64,000 nt of DNA from Alphaproteobacteria bacterium (GTDB lineage: Bacteria; Pseudomonadota; Alphaproteobacteria; Thalassobaculales; Thalassobaculaceae). The notes beneath the pieces were generated by a model that saw only the letters and a list, made by a program, of their open reading frames with translations, made no database searches and was not told the DNA's origin. The stretch is taken from NCBI GenBank assembly GCA_024742275.1, contig JANSYS010000007.1, positions 1 through 64,000 of the forward strand. The letters are read 5' to 3'. Position numbers and translations under genes: made by a program. This document shows, piece by piece, positions 50,505 to 58,730 of this stretch (its first letter is position 1; the number at the start of each line of letters is the position of its first letter).

Positions 50505-51443
50505 CTAACCTTCGGCAGTGCGGACGGCGTCCATCGCGTGCAGGTCGAGGCGCTGTCCCGCCTTCATCACCTGTCCCGGCAGGTCGTGGCCGACCACCTT
50601 CTCCACATCGCAGGCGATCGCCATCAGCTTGCGCAGGTCGATCCCCGTCTCGATGCCCATCTCGTGCAGCAGATAGAGCAGGTCCTCGGTACAGATGTTG
50701 CCAGTCGCTCCCGGCGCGAAAGGGCAGCCACCGGTGCCGCCGAACGAGCTTTCGTACTTGTCGATACCCTCGTCCAAGCCGGTCATGACATTGGCGAGAC
50801 CGATACCGCGCGTGTTGTGGAAGTGTAGCCCCATGGTCAGTTTCGGTGCCGCCTCCCGCACCGCCGCCACACCGGCGCGTACAGTCGGCGGCGTCGCCAT
50901 CCCGGTCGTATCCCCAAAGGTCATGCCGACGAAGCCCATCTCCTGGAACCGCTTCGCGATCATCGCCAGCTGGCTTGGCGGAACATTGCCTTCGAAGGGG
51001 CAGCCGAAAGCGGTCGCGATGGCGCCGTGAACGGGAATCTTGGCGTCGTCGGCGATCTTCGCCACATCCTCGAAACCCTTCAACGACTCTTCCACACTGC
51101 GGTTGACGTTCTTCCTGTTGTGGCTTTCCGAGGCCGAGACGAAAACCACCATCTCGTCGACCTCGCATTCGGCGGCGCGAATGGCGCCGCGGGCGTTCGG
51201 CACCAGGGCGGCGATAATGGCGCCTTTGCTTCGGTCGATCCCGGCCATCACTTCGGCAGCATCGGCAAGCTGCGGCACCGCTTTCGGGGAAACGAAAGAG
51301 GTCGCCTCGATCCGCGGCACGCCGGCATCGATCAGCCGGTTGATCAGAGCGATCTTCTCGGCGGCGGGGATCATCCGCCGCTCCGCCTGCAAGCCGTCAC
51401 GGGGGCCGACTTCGGTCACCTCAACCTTGCGCACCTTGGTCAT
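50505..51443 (-). CDS. mvaB: Hydroxymethylglutaryl-CoA lyase-like
   Basis: A 312-residue enzyme; the ATG at 51443 has GGAGGAAA ahead and replaces a longer frame. VEVTEVGPRDGLQAERRMIP at the start (metal/substrate D-G-L-Q), RIEATSFVSPKAVPQLADAA near 42, LHFHNTRGIGLANVMTGLDE near 195 (H-x-H-x-T) and FGGTGGCPFAPGATGNICTE near 225 (signature with catalytic Cys). It cleaves HMG-CoA or a close analogue to acetyl-CoA and a ketone-type acid, as in leucine or terpenoid breakdown. Coupled to a CoA-transferase. Confidence 0.9.
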   Translation of the reverse strand: MTKVRKVEVTEVGPRDGLQAERRMIPAAEKIALINRLIDAGVPRIEATSFVSPKAVPQLADAAEVMAGIDRSKGAIIAALVPNARGAIRAAECEVDEMVVFVSASESHNRKNVNRSVEESLKGFEDVAKIADDAKIPVHGAIATAFGCPFEGNVPPSQLAMIAKRFQEMGFVGMTFGDTTGMATPPTVRAGVAAVREAAPKLTMGLHFHNTRGIGLANVMTGLDEGIDKYESSFGGTGGCPFAPGATGNICTEDLLYLLHEMGIETGIDLRKLMAIACDVEKVVGHDLPGQVMKAGQRLDLHAMDAVRTAEG

Positions 51444-51460
51444 CTCGTTTCCTCCGTTTG

Positions 51461-52447
51461 TCAGTATGTCCAGTGGGGCGGCCTCGCGCCGGCCACCGGG
51501 GAGCGGAACGTCGCCAGCGCCGAGCCGGCGAGCGATCCGCAATAAACCGTCTTCAGGTCAGCTCCGCCGAACGTGATGCTGGCGATGTTCTTCAGCGGCC
51601 GCGTCGCGCCGATCATCAGATCCTCGCGGCTGTACCCGCCATCGCGCCAGCGTTTCATGGAGGCGGCGATCTCTTCCGGATCACAGTCCTCCAAAACCAC
51701 ATGCTGACGGGTGTCGGGACCGACGCGAACGATCCGGTTGCTCATCACGCTGGCGCACCAGACGCCGCCCTCTTCGTCGAAGTCGAAGCCGTCGGGAATC
51801 ACGCCGTCGATATAGTCGACCACTGTCTGTCTCGAACCCAGGGCACCGCCCTTCACCTCGAAACGCGACAACCGGCGGGCCATCGTCTCGTTCACGTACA
51901 GCCAGCGCCCGGACGGATCGACCTTCACCTCGTTGGTGTAGCCCAGCCCATCGGCCACGATCCGTGCGGTCTCCGGCCGGTCCACCCCATCCATGAGAAT
52001 CACGAAACCGTCTGCCACGCCACGATGCATCGCTCGGTCGCGCGGCACCCGCCACGTGCTGACAGAGATCCAGACTCGCCCCTGCTCGTCGAGATGCACG
52101 AAATTGACCGGCGGAACGTCATAGCCCCCTACCTTCAAGAGAAGGGGCGAGCAGTCGCCTTCGGTGCCGAGCCGCCACGCACCGCCGCTGTCGCCCAGAT
52201 TGGCGATCAGGAACGAACCGTCCGAAGCCATCGACCAACCGTTCGGCATGAAATCGGCGGGAGCGCCGGCACCGGCGAGAACCGGGTGTGGTGTGCCGTC
52301 AGCAGCGAGCCGCGCCACCCCGCCGCCGCCGGACGGCAGGGCATGGCTGACCCAAATCGCGCCGGCTTCAGTGCAGGCGACGCATTCCGGGCGGCTCAGG
52401 CCGGTGCCGAAAAACGCTATGGCGTCGGGGGCGATGTTGAAATCCAT
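51461..52447 (-). CDS. SMP-30/gluconolactonase-family protein
   Basis: A 328-residue beta-propeller: RPECVACTEAGAIWVSHALP near 19 (E as Ca ligand), FMPNGWSMASDGSFLIANLG near 67, VNFVHLDEQGRVWISVSTWR near 113, LGYTNEVKVDPSGRWLYVNE near 166 (N ligand) and IPDGFDFDEEGGVWCASVMS near 212 (D ligand: P-D-G). Metal residues of SMP-30/LRE lactonases are retained. It may open a lactone formed in the pathway. It is upstream of the HMG-CoA lyase gene by 17 bases, so probably co-transcribed. Confidence 0.85.
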   Translation of the reverse strand: MDFNIAPDAIAFFGTGLSRPECVACTEAGAIWVSHALPSGGGGVARLAADGTPHPVLAGAGAPADFMPNGWSMASDGSFLIANLGDSGGAWRLGTEGDCSPLLLKVGGYDVPPVNFVHLDEQGRVWISVSTWRVPRDRAMHRGVADGFVILMDGVDRPETARIVADGLGYTNEVKVDPSGRWLYVNETMARRLSRFEVKGGALGSRQTVVDYIDGVIPDGFDFDEEGGVWCASVMSNRIVRVGPDTRQHVVLEDCDPEEIAASMKRWRDGGYSREDLMIGATRPLKNIASITFGGADLKTVYCGSLAGSALATFRSPVAGARPPHWTY

Positions 52448-52605
52448 GACGCCGGACTGTAGCGCCGCACCCGCCGGGCGAAAAGACGGCCATCTTCGCT
52501 GGCCCCTAGTCCGCGGAGATGGCGGAGCGGTGTCTGGCCACGGTGTCTTGTTACCTGGGGATACCCTGTCATGATGCCGAACCTTCCGAAACCGAGGATG
52601 CGCGC

Positions 52606-53364
52606 ATGGATCTTCTGCTCTCCGACAAGACCGCCTTCATATCCGGTGCCTCCGCCGGTATCGGACGATCGGCCGCGTTGCTGCTGGCGAAAGAGGGCTC
52701 GAAGGTCATCGTCACCGGTCGGCGGGCCGACGCGCTCGAGGCTCTTGTCGACGAAATCGCCGCCACAGGCGCGCCGGAACCTGTTGCCATCGTCGGTGAT
52801 CTGGACGACGAGGACGCCTGCGCCAGCGTGACGTCCAAGGCACTGGAAGCCGCCGGAGGAAAAATCGACATCCTCCTCAACAACGCCGGCGCTTCAGCGC
52901 CGATGTCGGACCCCTGGGACGAGGCGCACTGGATCAGGGCGCATCAATTGAACTTCGCCGCCGCGCGTCAGGTATCCGCGGCGATCGTTCCAGGCATGAA
53001 GGAACGCAGCTGGGGCCGGATCGTCAACGTCACGGGTGCGATGGTCGGGCCGTCGATGAATGCTGCGGCGCCGGCGAAGGCAGCACTGCAATCTTGGTCG
53101 CGCACGCTGTCTATCGAGTTGGCGCCGTTCGGCATCACGGTCAATACGATCGCGCCCGGCCGAATCAACACCGAACAGATCCGAAACAAGCTCCATCCCA
53201 GCGACGAGAGCCGGCAGGCCTTCATCGACCGGTTCATCCCCGCAGGCTATTTCGGCGAGCCGGAAGATCTCGCCATCCTAATGGTGTTCCTGGCGTCGCC
53301 GCTCGCCCGCTACATCAGCGGCGCGGCGATCCCGGTCGATGGCGCCATGCTGCGGATCGGTTGA
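52606..53364 (+). CDS. SDR-family protein with degenerate catalytic triad
   Basis: A 252-residue SDR from the ATG at 52606 (MDLLLSDKTAFISGASAGIG; longer frame rejected). The cofactor motif (S-G-A-S-A-G-I-G-R) and NNAGASAPMSDPWDE are normal. The catalytic region reads NVTGAMVGPSMNAAAPAKAA: the Ser is Thr/Gly-like and the Tyr of Y-x-x-x-K is Ala. VNTIAPGRINTEQIRNKL and ISGAAIPVDGAMLRIG finish the fold. It may be an atypical SDR or a non-redox relative. Single gene, opposite the SMP-30 gene. Confidence 0.83.
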   Translation: MDLLLSDKTAFISGASAGIGRSAALLLAKEGSKVIVTGRRADALEALVDEIAATGAPEPVAIVGDLDDEDACASVTSKALEAAGGKIDILLNNAGASAPMSDPWDEAHWIRAHQLNFAAARQVSAAIVPGMKERSWGRIVNVTGAMVGPSMNAAAPAKAALQSWSRTLSIELAPFGITVNTIAPGRINTEQIRNKLHPSDESRQAFIDRFIPAGYFGEPEDLAILMVFLASPLARYISGAAIPVDGAMLRIG

Positions 53365-53381
53365 CCGGATCCGGGAAAGTC

Positions 53382-54302
53382 TCAAGCGTCCGGAAGCGGA
53401 ATGAACTCCTCAGAGTCACCGGGAACGACGTCGAATTTCCCAGCCTTCCAGTCGGCCTTGGCCGCTTCGATCCGGTCCTTAGAGGAGTGGACGAAGTTCC
53501 ACCAGATGTAGCGCGGGCCGTCCATCGGCTCGCCGCCGAGCACCTGGATCCGCGCCCGGCTGGCCGCCTCGACGGTCACCGGATCGCCCGGATGCAGAAC
53601 CAGGAGCTGGCCGCACTCGAACCGGTCGCCGGCGACGATGATCGTGCCCTCGGAGACGTAGATCGCCCGCTCCTCGTGCTCCGCCGGGATCGGCAACTTG
53701 GCGCCGGTCTCCAACGCCACGTCGGCGTAGATCATCTCCGAGAAGGTGGTGACGGGCGACGTCGCGCCCCACAGGGAGCCGGCGATCACCCGCACGGCCT
53801 TGCCCTCCGCCTCGAGGGTCGGCAAGGCCTCCTGGGTGCGATGCTCGAACGCGGGCATGGTTTCCTCGCTCGCCTTGGGCAGCGCGATCCAGGACTGGAT
53901 GCCAAACAAATGCGGCCCCATCGCCTTGACCGCATCATCCATGCGCTCGGAATGCACGATGCCCTTGCCGGCGGTCATCAGGTTCACTTCGCCCGGCCGG
54001 ATCGGCTGTGCCGTTCCGAGACTGTCGCGGTGGTACATCTCGCCGTCGAACAGATAGGTCAGGGTCGCGAGACCGATATGCGGATGCGGGCGAACGTTGA
54101 TCCCCTCACCGACCGGGAAGGCCGCGGGGCCCATCTGGTCCCAGAAGATGAAGGGGCCGATCATCTGCCGCTTGGCCGATGGCAGCGCGCGGCGCACCTC
54201 GAATCCGCCGATGTCGCGGGCGCGGGGGACGATGGTCAGGTCTACCGCGTCCGGGTTCTCTTCGCCGTAGTTGTCAGGGTCGAGTTCCTGCAGGGTGCTC
54301 AT
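53382..54302 (-). CDS. Pirin-family protein
   Basis: A 306-residue bicupin. GPFIFWDQMGPAAFPVGEGI near 48, NVRPHPHIGLATLTYLFDGE near 68 (H-x-H-x-G...E metal ligands), MYHRDSLGTAQPIRPGEVNL, MTAGKGIVHSERMDDAVKAM (third and fourth ligands), GIQSWIALPKASEETMPAFE, and the C-terminal cupin YIWWNFVHSSKDRI. Some pirins have quercetinase activity; others act as regulators. ATG at 54302 chosen over an upstream one because AGAGGG lies five bases before it. Confidence 0.9.
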   Translation of the reverse strand: MSTLQELDPDNYGEENPDAVDLTIVPRARDIGGFEVRRALPSAKRQMIGPFIFWDQMGPAAFPVGEGINVRPHPHIGLATLTYLFDGEMYHRDSLGTAQPIRPGEVNLMTAGKGIVHSERMDDAVKAMGPHLFGIQSWIALPKASEETMPAFEHRTQEALPTLEAEGKAVRVIAGSLWGATSPVTTFSEMIYADVALETGAKLPIPAEHEERAIYVSEGTIIVAGDRFECGQLLVLHPGDPVTVEAASRARIQVLGGEPMDGPRYIWWNFVHSSKDRIEAAKADWKAGKFDVVPGDSEEFIPLPDA

Positions 54303-54361
54303 GGCGTCCCTCTCCTGTTGCATTGAGAGTACGCCAAATCTAACCCGATCGGGCGCGAAGG

Positions 54362-54793
54362 CTATCCGACCCGGCGGCGCACCACCGTCACGCCGACACT
54401 CTCGGCGTCGTGGAACACATCGAGCTTCGAGATCGTAACCTCGGCTCGCATCGCCCTTTCGTCGGCGAGACAAATCTCGGCCACACGGTCGGCCAGGGTC
54501 TCCACCAGCTTCACATGACCACCGCCGGCGAGCGCGCGGACCGCCTTGACGATCCGTTCGTAGCAATAGACTCGGGCGTAGTCCTCGCGAAAACCGTCGT
54601 CTGGGCGCACCACGTCGACCGCGATATCGACCCGCACCCGCTGGCGAACACCCTGCTCGTGGGCGTGGATGCCGATTTGGAAATCCACTACGAGGCTGTT
54701 GATCCGCACGGTGTACAGGGCGTCCACCACCTCTGTCGCGTCCACCGCGCGCGGTTCATCGATCGTGAAGCTCATCGGTCCCTCGGGCGCCAT
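54362..54793 (-). CDS. folB: Dihydroneopterin aldolase
   Basis: A 143-residue (137 from an internal ATG) folate-pathway enzyme. RINSLVVDFQIGIHAHEQGV near 30 (the conserved G-I-x-x-H-E), RQRVRVDIAVDV, YCYERIVKAVRALAGGGHVK near 77, LVETLADRVAEICLADERAM (catalytic Glu region L-V-E-x-L-A) and AEVTISKLDVF (Lys). It cleaves 7,8-dihydroneopterin to 6-hydroxymethyl-dihydropterin and glycolaldehyde. Housekeeping. Confidence 0.87.
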   Translation of the reverse strand: MAPEGPMSFTIDEPRAVDATEVVDALYTVRINSLVVDFQIGIHAHEQGVRQRVRVDIAVDVVRPDDGFREDYARVYCYERIVKAVRALAGGGHVKLVETLADRVAEICLADERAMRAEVTISKLDVFHDAESVGVTVVRRRVG

Positions 54794-54975
54794 GGTCCCA
54801 TCTCAGCCAGTTGTCGCCCCCGCGAAATCGGGGCTGCGTGTCGTCGAGCGCTGCGCACCCTAGACGCAGGATGGTGCGTTTGTCGTCCCAAACCCGCCAT
54901 TCAAAGGGCGAAACCCGTCTCGCATCCTTCCTATCTTGGCGAGGCGCCCAGTCGAGGCTACGGTCAGCGCCAATC

Positions 54976-54985
54976 TTGTATACAA
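54976..54985. promoter_or_regulatory. Candidate GntR-type operator before the CMD gene
   Basis: TTGTATACAA is a perfect 10-base palindrome, 16 bases before the start of the CMD gene, overlapping the expected transcription start. It resembles operators of FCD-type GntR repressors. A near-identical TTGTATGCAA lies at 18338-18347 before another catabolic set. Confidence 0.45.
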
Positions 54986-55000
54986 ACGGGAGGAAATTCC

Positions 55001-55384
55001 ATGAGCGACAAGGCGATGTTCGAGGCGGGGCTGAAGAACCGTCGCGAGGTCCTGGGCGCCGAGTATGTCGACAAGTCGATCGCGTCCGCGGACGACTTCA
55101 ACATGCCGATGCAGGAACTGGTGACCGAGTACTGCTGGGGCGAGGTCTGGGGCCGTCCCGGCCTGACCCGACAGCAGCGGTCCATGCTGAACCTCGGCAT
55201 GCTGGTGGCGCTCGGCCGCAGCCACGAGCTGCGCCTTCACATCCGCGGCGCTATCAACAACGGCCTCACCAAGGACGATATCAGAGAGGTCTTCCTGCAG
55301 ACCGCGATCTATTGCGGCGTGCCGGCGGCAATCGACGCCTTCCGCAACGCCCGCGAAGTCTTCAAGGAAATGGGGATCGACTGA
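55001..55384 (+). CDS. Carboxymuconolactone decarboxylase-family protein
   Basis: A 127-residue protein with GGGAGGAAA before the ATG. RREVLGAEYVDKSIASADDF, EYCWGEVWGRPGLTRQQRSM near 43, LNLGMLVALGRSHELRLHIR near 63 (H-E-x-x-x-H) and NGLTKDDIREVFLQTAIYCG near 86, VPAAIDAFRNAREVF form the complete CMD fold of the PcaC type (E-V-W-x-R-P-G-L and H-x-x-x-A-x-x-x-G). It probably decarboxylates a ring-cleavage lactone. Head of a rightward four-gene set. Confidence 0.88.
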   Translation: MSDKAMFEAGLKNRREVLGAEYVDKSIASADDFNMPMQELVTEYCWGEVWGRPGLTRQQRSMLNLGMLVALGRSHELRLHIRGAINNGLTKDDIREVFLQTAIYCGVPAAIDAFRNAREVFKEMGID

Positions 55385-55434
55385 TCGCCATCAGTCCTTC
55401 GATCTGAACGCCTAAGAGCAACGGAGAAACAGAC

Positions 55435-56346
55435 ATGTCCGACATCACCGTCGGGTGGATCGGCATCGGCAATATGGGGTGGCCGATGGCCCGAAACGCG
55501 AAGCAGGCCGGCGTCGACATCGCCGTCTTCGATCTGGATCAGGAAAAGCTCGGCCGGTTCGCCGACGAGTTCGACGCCAAGCGGGCCCCAAGCCTCTCCG
55601 CCCTTTCCGAGATGTCGGACGTCATCGTCACGATCGTTCCGGACGGCAAGGTCGTTCGCAAGATCTGCTTCGGCGACGGCGACAACCTCGCAGCCGGCTT
55701 CGCCGAGGGGAAAATCCTCGTCGACATGAGCTCTTCGGCGCCGATGGGCACGCGGGCGCTCGGCGACGAACTGCATGCCAAAGGCGTGACCCTAATCGAC
55801 GCTCCGGTCTCCGGCGGTGTGGCCGGGGCCGACAAGGCGACCCTATCGATCATGGTCGGCTGCTCCGACGAAGCGGCTCTGGCCAAGGTGATGCCGACCT
55901 TCGAGGCGACGGGCAAGAACATCTTCCGCTGCGGATCGCTCGGATCCGGCCATGCGATGAAATGTCTCAACAACTATCTTTCCGCCGTCGGTCTGACGGC
56001 CGCGAACGAGGCGCTGCTGATCGGTCAGAAGTTCGGGCTTGATCCGTCAACGATGGTCGACATCATAAACGTCTCAACCGGACGCAATTCCTCCACCGAA
56101 CGCAAGTACCACCAATCGGTGCTGCCGCGGACCTACAACTCTGGCTTCGCCACCGCGTTGATGGCCAAGGATGTGGGTATCGCAGCCGGGCTCGCCGGAG
56201 ACCAGGACATGTTCGCGCCGCTGCTGCACGAGCTGAACGAGATCTGGACCAAGTACAACGAGGTCATGCCCGAGACCAACCACGAGGCGACGATCGAGTA
56301 TCTGGAAAAGATGAACGCGACCCGGCTCAAGGGTCCGAAGGCATAG
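55435..56346 (+). CDS. Beta-hydroxyacid dehydrogenase (3-hydroxyisobutyrate dehydrogenase-like)
   Basis: A 303-residue NAD(P) enzyme. VGWIGIGNMGWPMARNAKQA (Rossmann), ILVDMSSSAPMGTRALGDEL near 95, LIDAPVSGGVAGADKATLSI near 120 (D-A-P-V-S-G-G), GSGHAMKCLNNYLSAVGLTA near 173 (catalytic Lys-Asn). Canonical motif set, unlike the next-but-one gene. It is 51 bases after the CMD gene in the same direction and precedes a CoA-transferase gene. Confidence 0.9.
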   Translation: MSDITVGWIGIGNMGWPMARNAKQAGVDIAVFDLDQEKLGRFADEFDAKRAPSLSALSEMSDVIVTIVPDGKVVRKICFGDGDNLAAGFAEGKILVDMSSSAPMGTRALGDELHAKGVTLIDAPVSGGVAGADKATLSIMVGCSDEAALAKVMPTFEATGKNIFRCGSLGSGHAMKCLNNYLSAVGLTAANEALLIGQKFGLDPSTMVDIINVSTGRNSSTERKYHQSVLPRTYNSGFATALMAKDVGIAAGLAGDQDMFAPLLHELNEIWTKYNEVMPETNHEATIEYLEKMNATRLKGPKA

Positions 56347-56419
56347 CACTCGGACCCCACGGAGGCACCGTCCGACAAGAAGGCGGGCCGCTGGGGATTG
56401 AAACGGGGAGGAGAAGGCC

Positions 56420-57643
56420 ATGGCGGAGCAGCCGCTTGAGGGCGTCCGTATCCTGGCGGTCGAGCAATACGGCGCCGGCCCGTTCGGAACCATGTATCTC
56501 GCGAACCAGGGGGCGGAGGTCATCAAGATCGAGAATCCGGGCGACGGCGGCGACATGGCGCGCGCCGTCGGCCCCTATTTCTTCGACGACGACGGCAAGC
56601 AGAGCCAGTTCTTCCACTCGTTCAACCTGAACAAACGCAGCGTCGCCCTCGATCTGCGCACCGAGGCCGGGCGTCGGATCTTCCGCGAACTCGCCGCCAC
56701 CGCCGACGCCGTCACCAACAACCTGCGCGGCGACGTGCCGGAGAAGCTCGGGCTCGACTACGCCAGCCTGAAGGACGTGAATCCGGCCGTCGTCTGCGCC
56801 CACCTGTCGGCCTACGGACGCGATGGCTCGCGGAAGACCTGGCCCGGCTACGACTACCTGATGCAGGCCGAAGCCGGCTGGTTCTCGGTGACCGGCGAGC
56901 CGGGATCGCCGCCGAGCCGCTTCGGTCTGTCGGTGGTCGATCTGATGACCGGCGTGACCATGGCCTTCGGCGTCACCTCCGCGATCCTCCAGGCCCGCGC
57001 CACCGGCGAGGGTCACGACGTGGATGTCAGCCTGTTCGACCTGGCGCTTCACACGGTGACCTATCTCTCGACCTGGTACATCAACGCCGGCCACGTGCAG
57101 GACCGCCTGCCACGTTCGGCCCACCCGTCCCTGACCCCGTGCCAGACCTACAAGACCCAGGACGGCTGGATCTATCTGATGTGTAACAAGGAGAAATTCT
57201 GGCCGGCGCTTTGCCGGGAGATCGGTCGACCGGAGCTGGCGGCCGATCCCCGTTTTGCCACCTTCAAAGCCCGGCTGGCCGAACGCCCGGCGATCCAGGA
57301 AATCCTGGACGAGGCCCTGAGCGCCAAGACTACGGCGGAATGGATGGCAGCGTTTGGTGGCTCCGTTCCCGCATCGCCGATCCTCGACATCGCCGACGCC
57401 ATGGACAACCCGTTCGTCGCCGAGCGCGACGGCATCCATCATTTCCCGCCGCCGCCGAACGGGCCGGCACTCGGGCTCGAGGAGGCTTTTCGCATGGTCG
57501 CCCATCCGATCCGCAATGCCGGCTCCGCCCCGCCGAAACGCCCAGGGCCAGAACTCGGCGGCGATACCGACGCACTGCTCGGCGAATTAGGCTACGACGA
57601 GGATCAGATAGCGGCGCTCCGACAATCGGGAGCGGTCGGATGA
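56420..57643 (+). CDS. CaiB/BaiF-family (class III) CoA-transferase (2)
   Basis: A 407-residue enzyme with GGGAGGAGA before the ATG. EGVRILAVEQYGAGPFGTMY near 9, LANQGAEVIKIENPGDGGDM near 29, FFHSFNLNKRSVALDLRTEA near 67, NNLRGDVPEKLGLDYASLKD, WPGYDYLMQAEAGWFSVTGE near 141 (catalytic Asp) and EGHDVDVSLFDLALHTVTYL near 195. Paralogous to the transferase at 49317-50498 but only distantly. Its stop overlaps the next start (ATGA), so it is coupled with a DUF1932 dehydrogenase. Confidence 0.9.
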   Translation: MAEQPLEGVRILAVEQYGAGPFGTMYLANQGAEVIKIENPGDGGDMARAVGPYFFDDDGKQSQFFHSFNLNKRSVALDLRTEAGRRIFRELAATADAVTNNLRGDVPEKLGLDYASLKDVNPAVVCAHLSAYGRDGSRKTWPGYDYLMQAEAGWFSVTGEPGSPPSRFGLSVVDLMTGVTMAFGVTSAILQARATGEGHDVDVSLFDLALHTVTYLSTWYINAGHVQDRLPRSAHPSLTPCQTYKTQDGWIYLMCNKEKFWPALCREIGRPELAADPRFATFKARLAERPAIQEILDEALSAKTTAEWMAAFGGSVPASPILDIADAMDNPFVAERDGIHHFPPPPNGPALGLEEAFRMVAHPIRNAGSAPPKRPGPELGGDTDALLGELGYDEDQIAALRQSGAVG

Positions 57644-58557
57644 GCGCCAAGGGATCGATCCGACTGGCCTTCATTGGCTTCGGCGAGGCCGGCCCGGAAC
57701 TCGCCAGGGGCCTACTCGGTGCCGGGGCAAAATCCGTCGGCGCCTACGACATCCTGGCGGCCGATCCGGCCACCCGCGACGCCTGGGTCGCCAAGACCGA
57801 GAGCGTCGGCGCCAGGGCTTGCGACACCCCGGCCGAGGCCGTGGCCGAGGCCGACCTGATCCTGTCCACCGTGACCTCCGAGCGCGCTCTGGAAGCGGCG
57901 GAGAGCGCGGCGCCCCATCTGCGCCAGGGCCAGCTCTATCTCGACCTCAACTCCTGCTCGCCGGGCAAGAAGGTGAAGGCGGCGAAGGCGGTCGAGGACG
58001 GGTCGGCCGTGCGGTACGTGGATGTGGCGGTGATGGACACGGTGCCGGGACGCGGCCACACGGTGCCGATGCTTCTGGCTGGCGCGGCGGCGGAGGCGGC
58101 GGCCGAGACCCTGCGCGGCTTCGGTATGACCGTCGAGGCGGTCGGCGACACGGTCGGTCAGGCCTCGACCATCAAGATGGCCCGCTCGGTCTTCATGAAG
58201 GGCATCGAGGCGATCCTGTGCGAGAGCCTGGTCGCCGCCGACCGCGCCGGCGTGGCCGACCGGGTCCTATCGTCGATCCAGGCGACCTTCCCCGACACCG
58301 ACTGGCGGGCGCTGGCGACCTACCACATGGGCCGCATGGCAGTTCACGGGAGGCGCCGGGCGATCGAGATGGACAGCGTCGCCGACACCTTGCGAGACCT
58401 CGGGTTGGAGCCCTCGACGGCGCTCGGCACCCGCGACCGGCAGATGTGGGTCGCCGATCTCGGCCTGCGCGACCGCTTCATCGGCGGCGGCCCGGAAACG
58501 CTGGAGGAATTCCTCAGGGCCGTGGCGGAGAAGAGCGGAAACCCCGCTTCCCACTAG
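57640..58557 (+). CDS. NAD(P)-dependent oxidoreductase with DUF1932 C-terminal domain
   Basis: A 305-residue protein: LAFIGFGEAGPELARGLLGA (Rossmann), DLILSTVTSERALEAAESAA near 72, LYLDLNSCSPGKKVKAAKAV near 98, VDVAVMDTVPGRGHTVPMLL near 126, and VGQASTIKMARSVFMKGIEA near 172 (Lys), followed by the helical DUF1932 domain. It resembles phosphogluconate-type dehydrogenases of unknown substrate. Last gene of the set beginning with CMD; starts inside the CoA-transferase stop. Confidence 0.87.
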   Translation: MSAKGSIRLAFIGFGEAGPELARGLLGAGAKSVGAYDILAADPATRDAWVAKTESVGARACDTPAEAVAEADLILSTVTSERALEAAESAAPHLRQGQLYLDLNSCSPGKKVKAAKAVEDGSAVRYVDVAVMDTVPGRGHTVPMLLAGAAAEAAAETLRGFGMTVEAVGDTVGQASTIKMARSVFMKGIEAILCESLVAADRAGVADRVLSSIQATFPDTDWRALATYHMGRMAVHGRRRAIEMDSVADTLRDLGLEPSTALGTRDRQMWVADLGLRDRFIGGGPETLEEFLRAVAEKSGNPASH

Positions 58558-58620
58558 ACAAGAAATCTCTTGGCATTACATGGTGACGGGCGGCCGGGAC
58601 GACGCGGAACGCACGCCCAG

Positions 58621-58680
58621 ACATCGCGTGTTTGGACATCGCATATCTGGACACCGCGTACCGAAACACCGCGCACCGGC
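58621..58680 (+). repeat. Four tandem imperfect 15-bp repeats upstream of sodB
   Basis: Exactly 60 bases divide into ACATCGCGTGTTTGG, ACATCGCATATCTGG, ACACCGCGTACCGAA and ACACCGCGCACCGGC, sharing the core ACAYCGCR. The block ends 50 bases before the sodB start. The 15-base period is not a multiple of the helical repeat, though close to 1.5 turns. It may be a regulator array or a simple expansion. Confidence 0.7.
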
Positions 58681-58682
58681 CC

Positions 58683-58702
58683 CCGTGGAGATCCCTCCAC
58701 GG
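58683..58702 (+). promoter_or_regulatory. 5'-leader hairpin of sodB
   Basis: CCGTGGAG-ATCC-CTCCACGG is a perfect 8-bp stem with a four-base loop directly after the repeats and 15-20 bases before the ribosome-binding site (GAGAGGAGAG). If transcribed, it could stabilise or regulate the mRNA leader. Confidence 0.45.
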
Positions 58703-58730
58703 CGACGAGTTTCACGAGAGGAGAGCCGCA

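Noticed and set aside
58621-58680. CRISPR-like array
   Set aside because: Units are 15 bases, contiguous and without spacers; no cas genes nearby.
58632-58730. In-frame N-terminal extension of SodB through the 15-bp repeats
   Set aside because: SodB proteins start at M-A-F-E-L-P, and the strong ribosome-binding site is directly before 58731.
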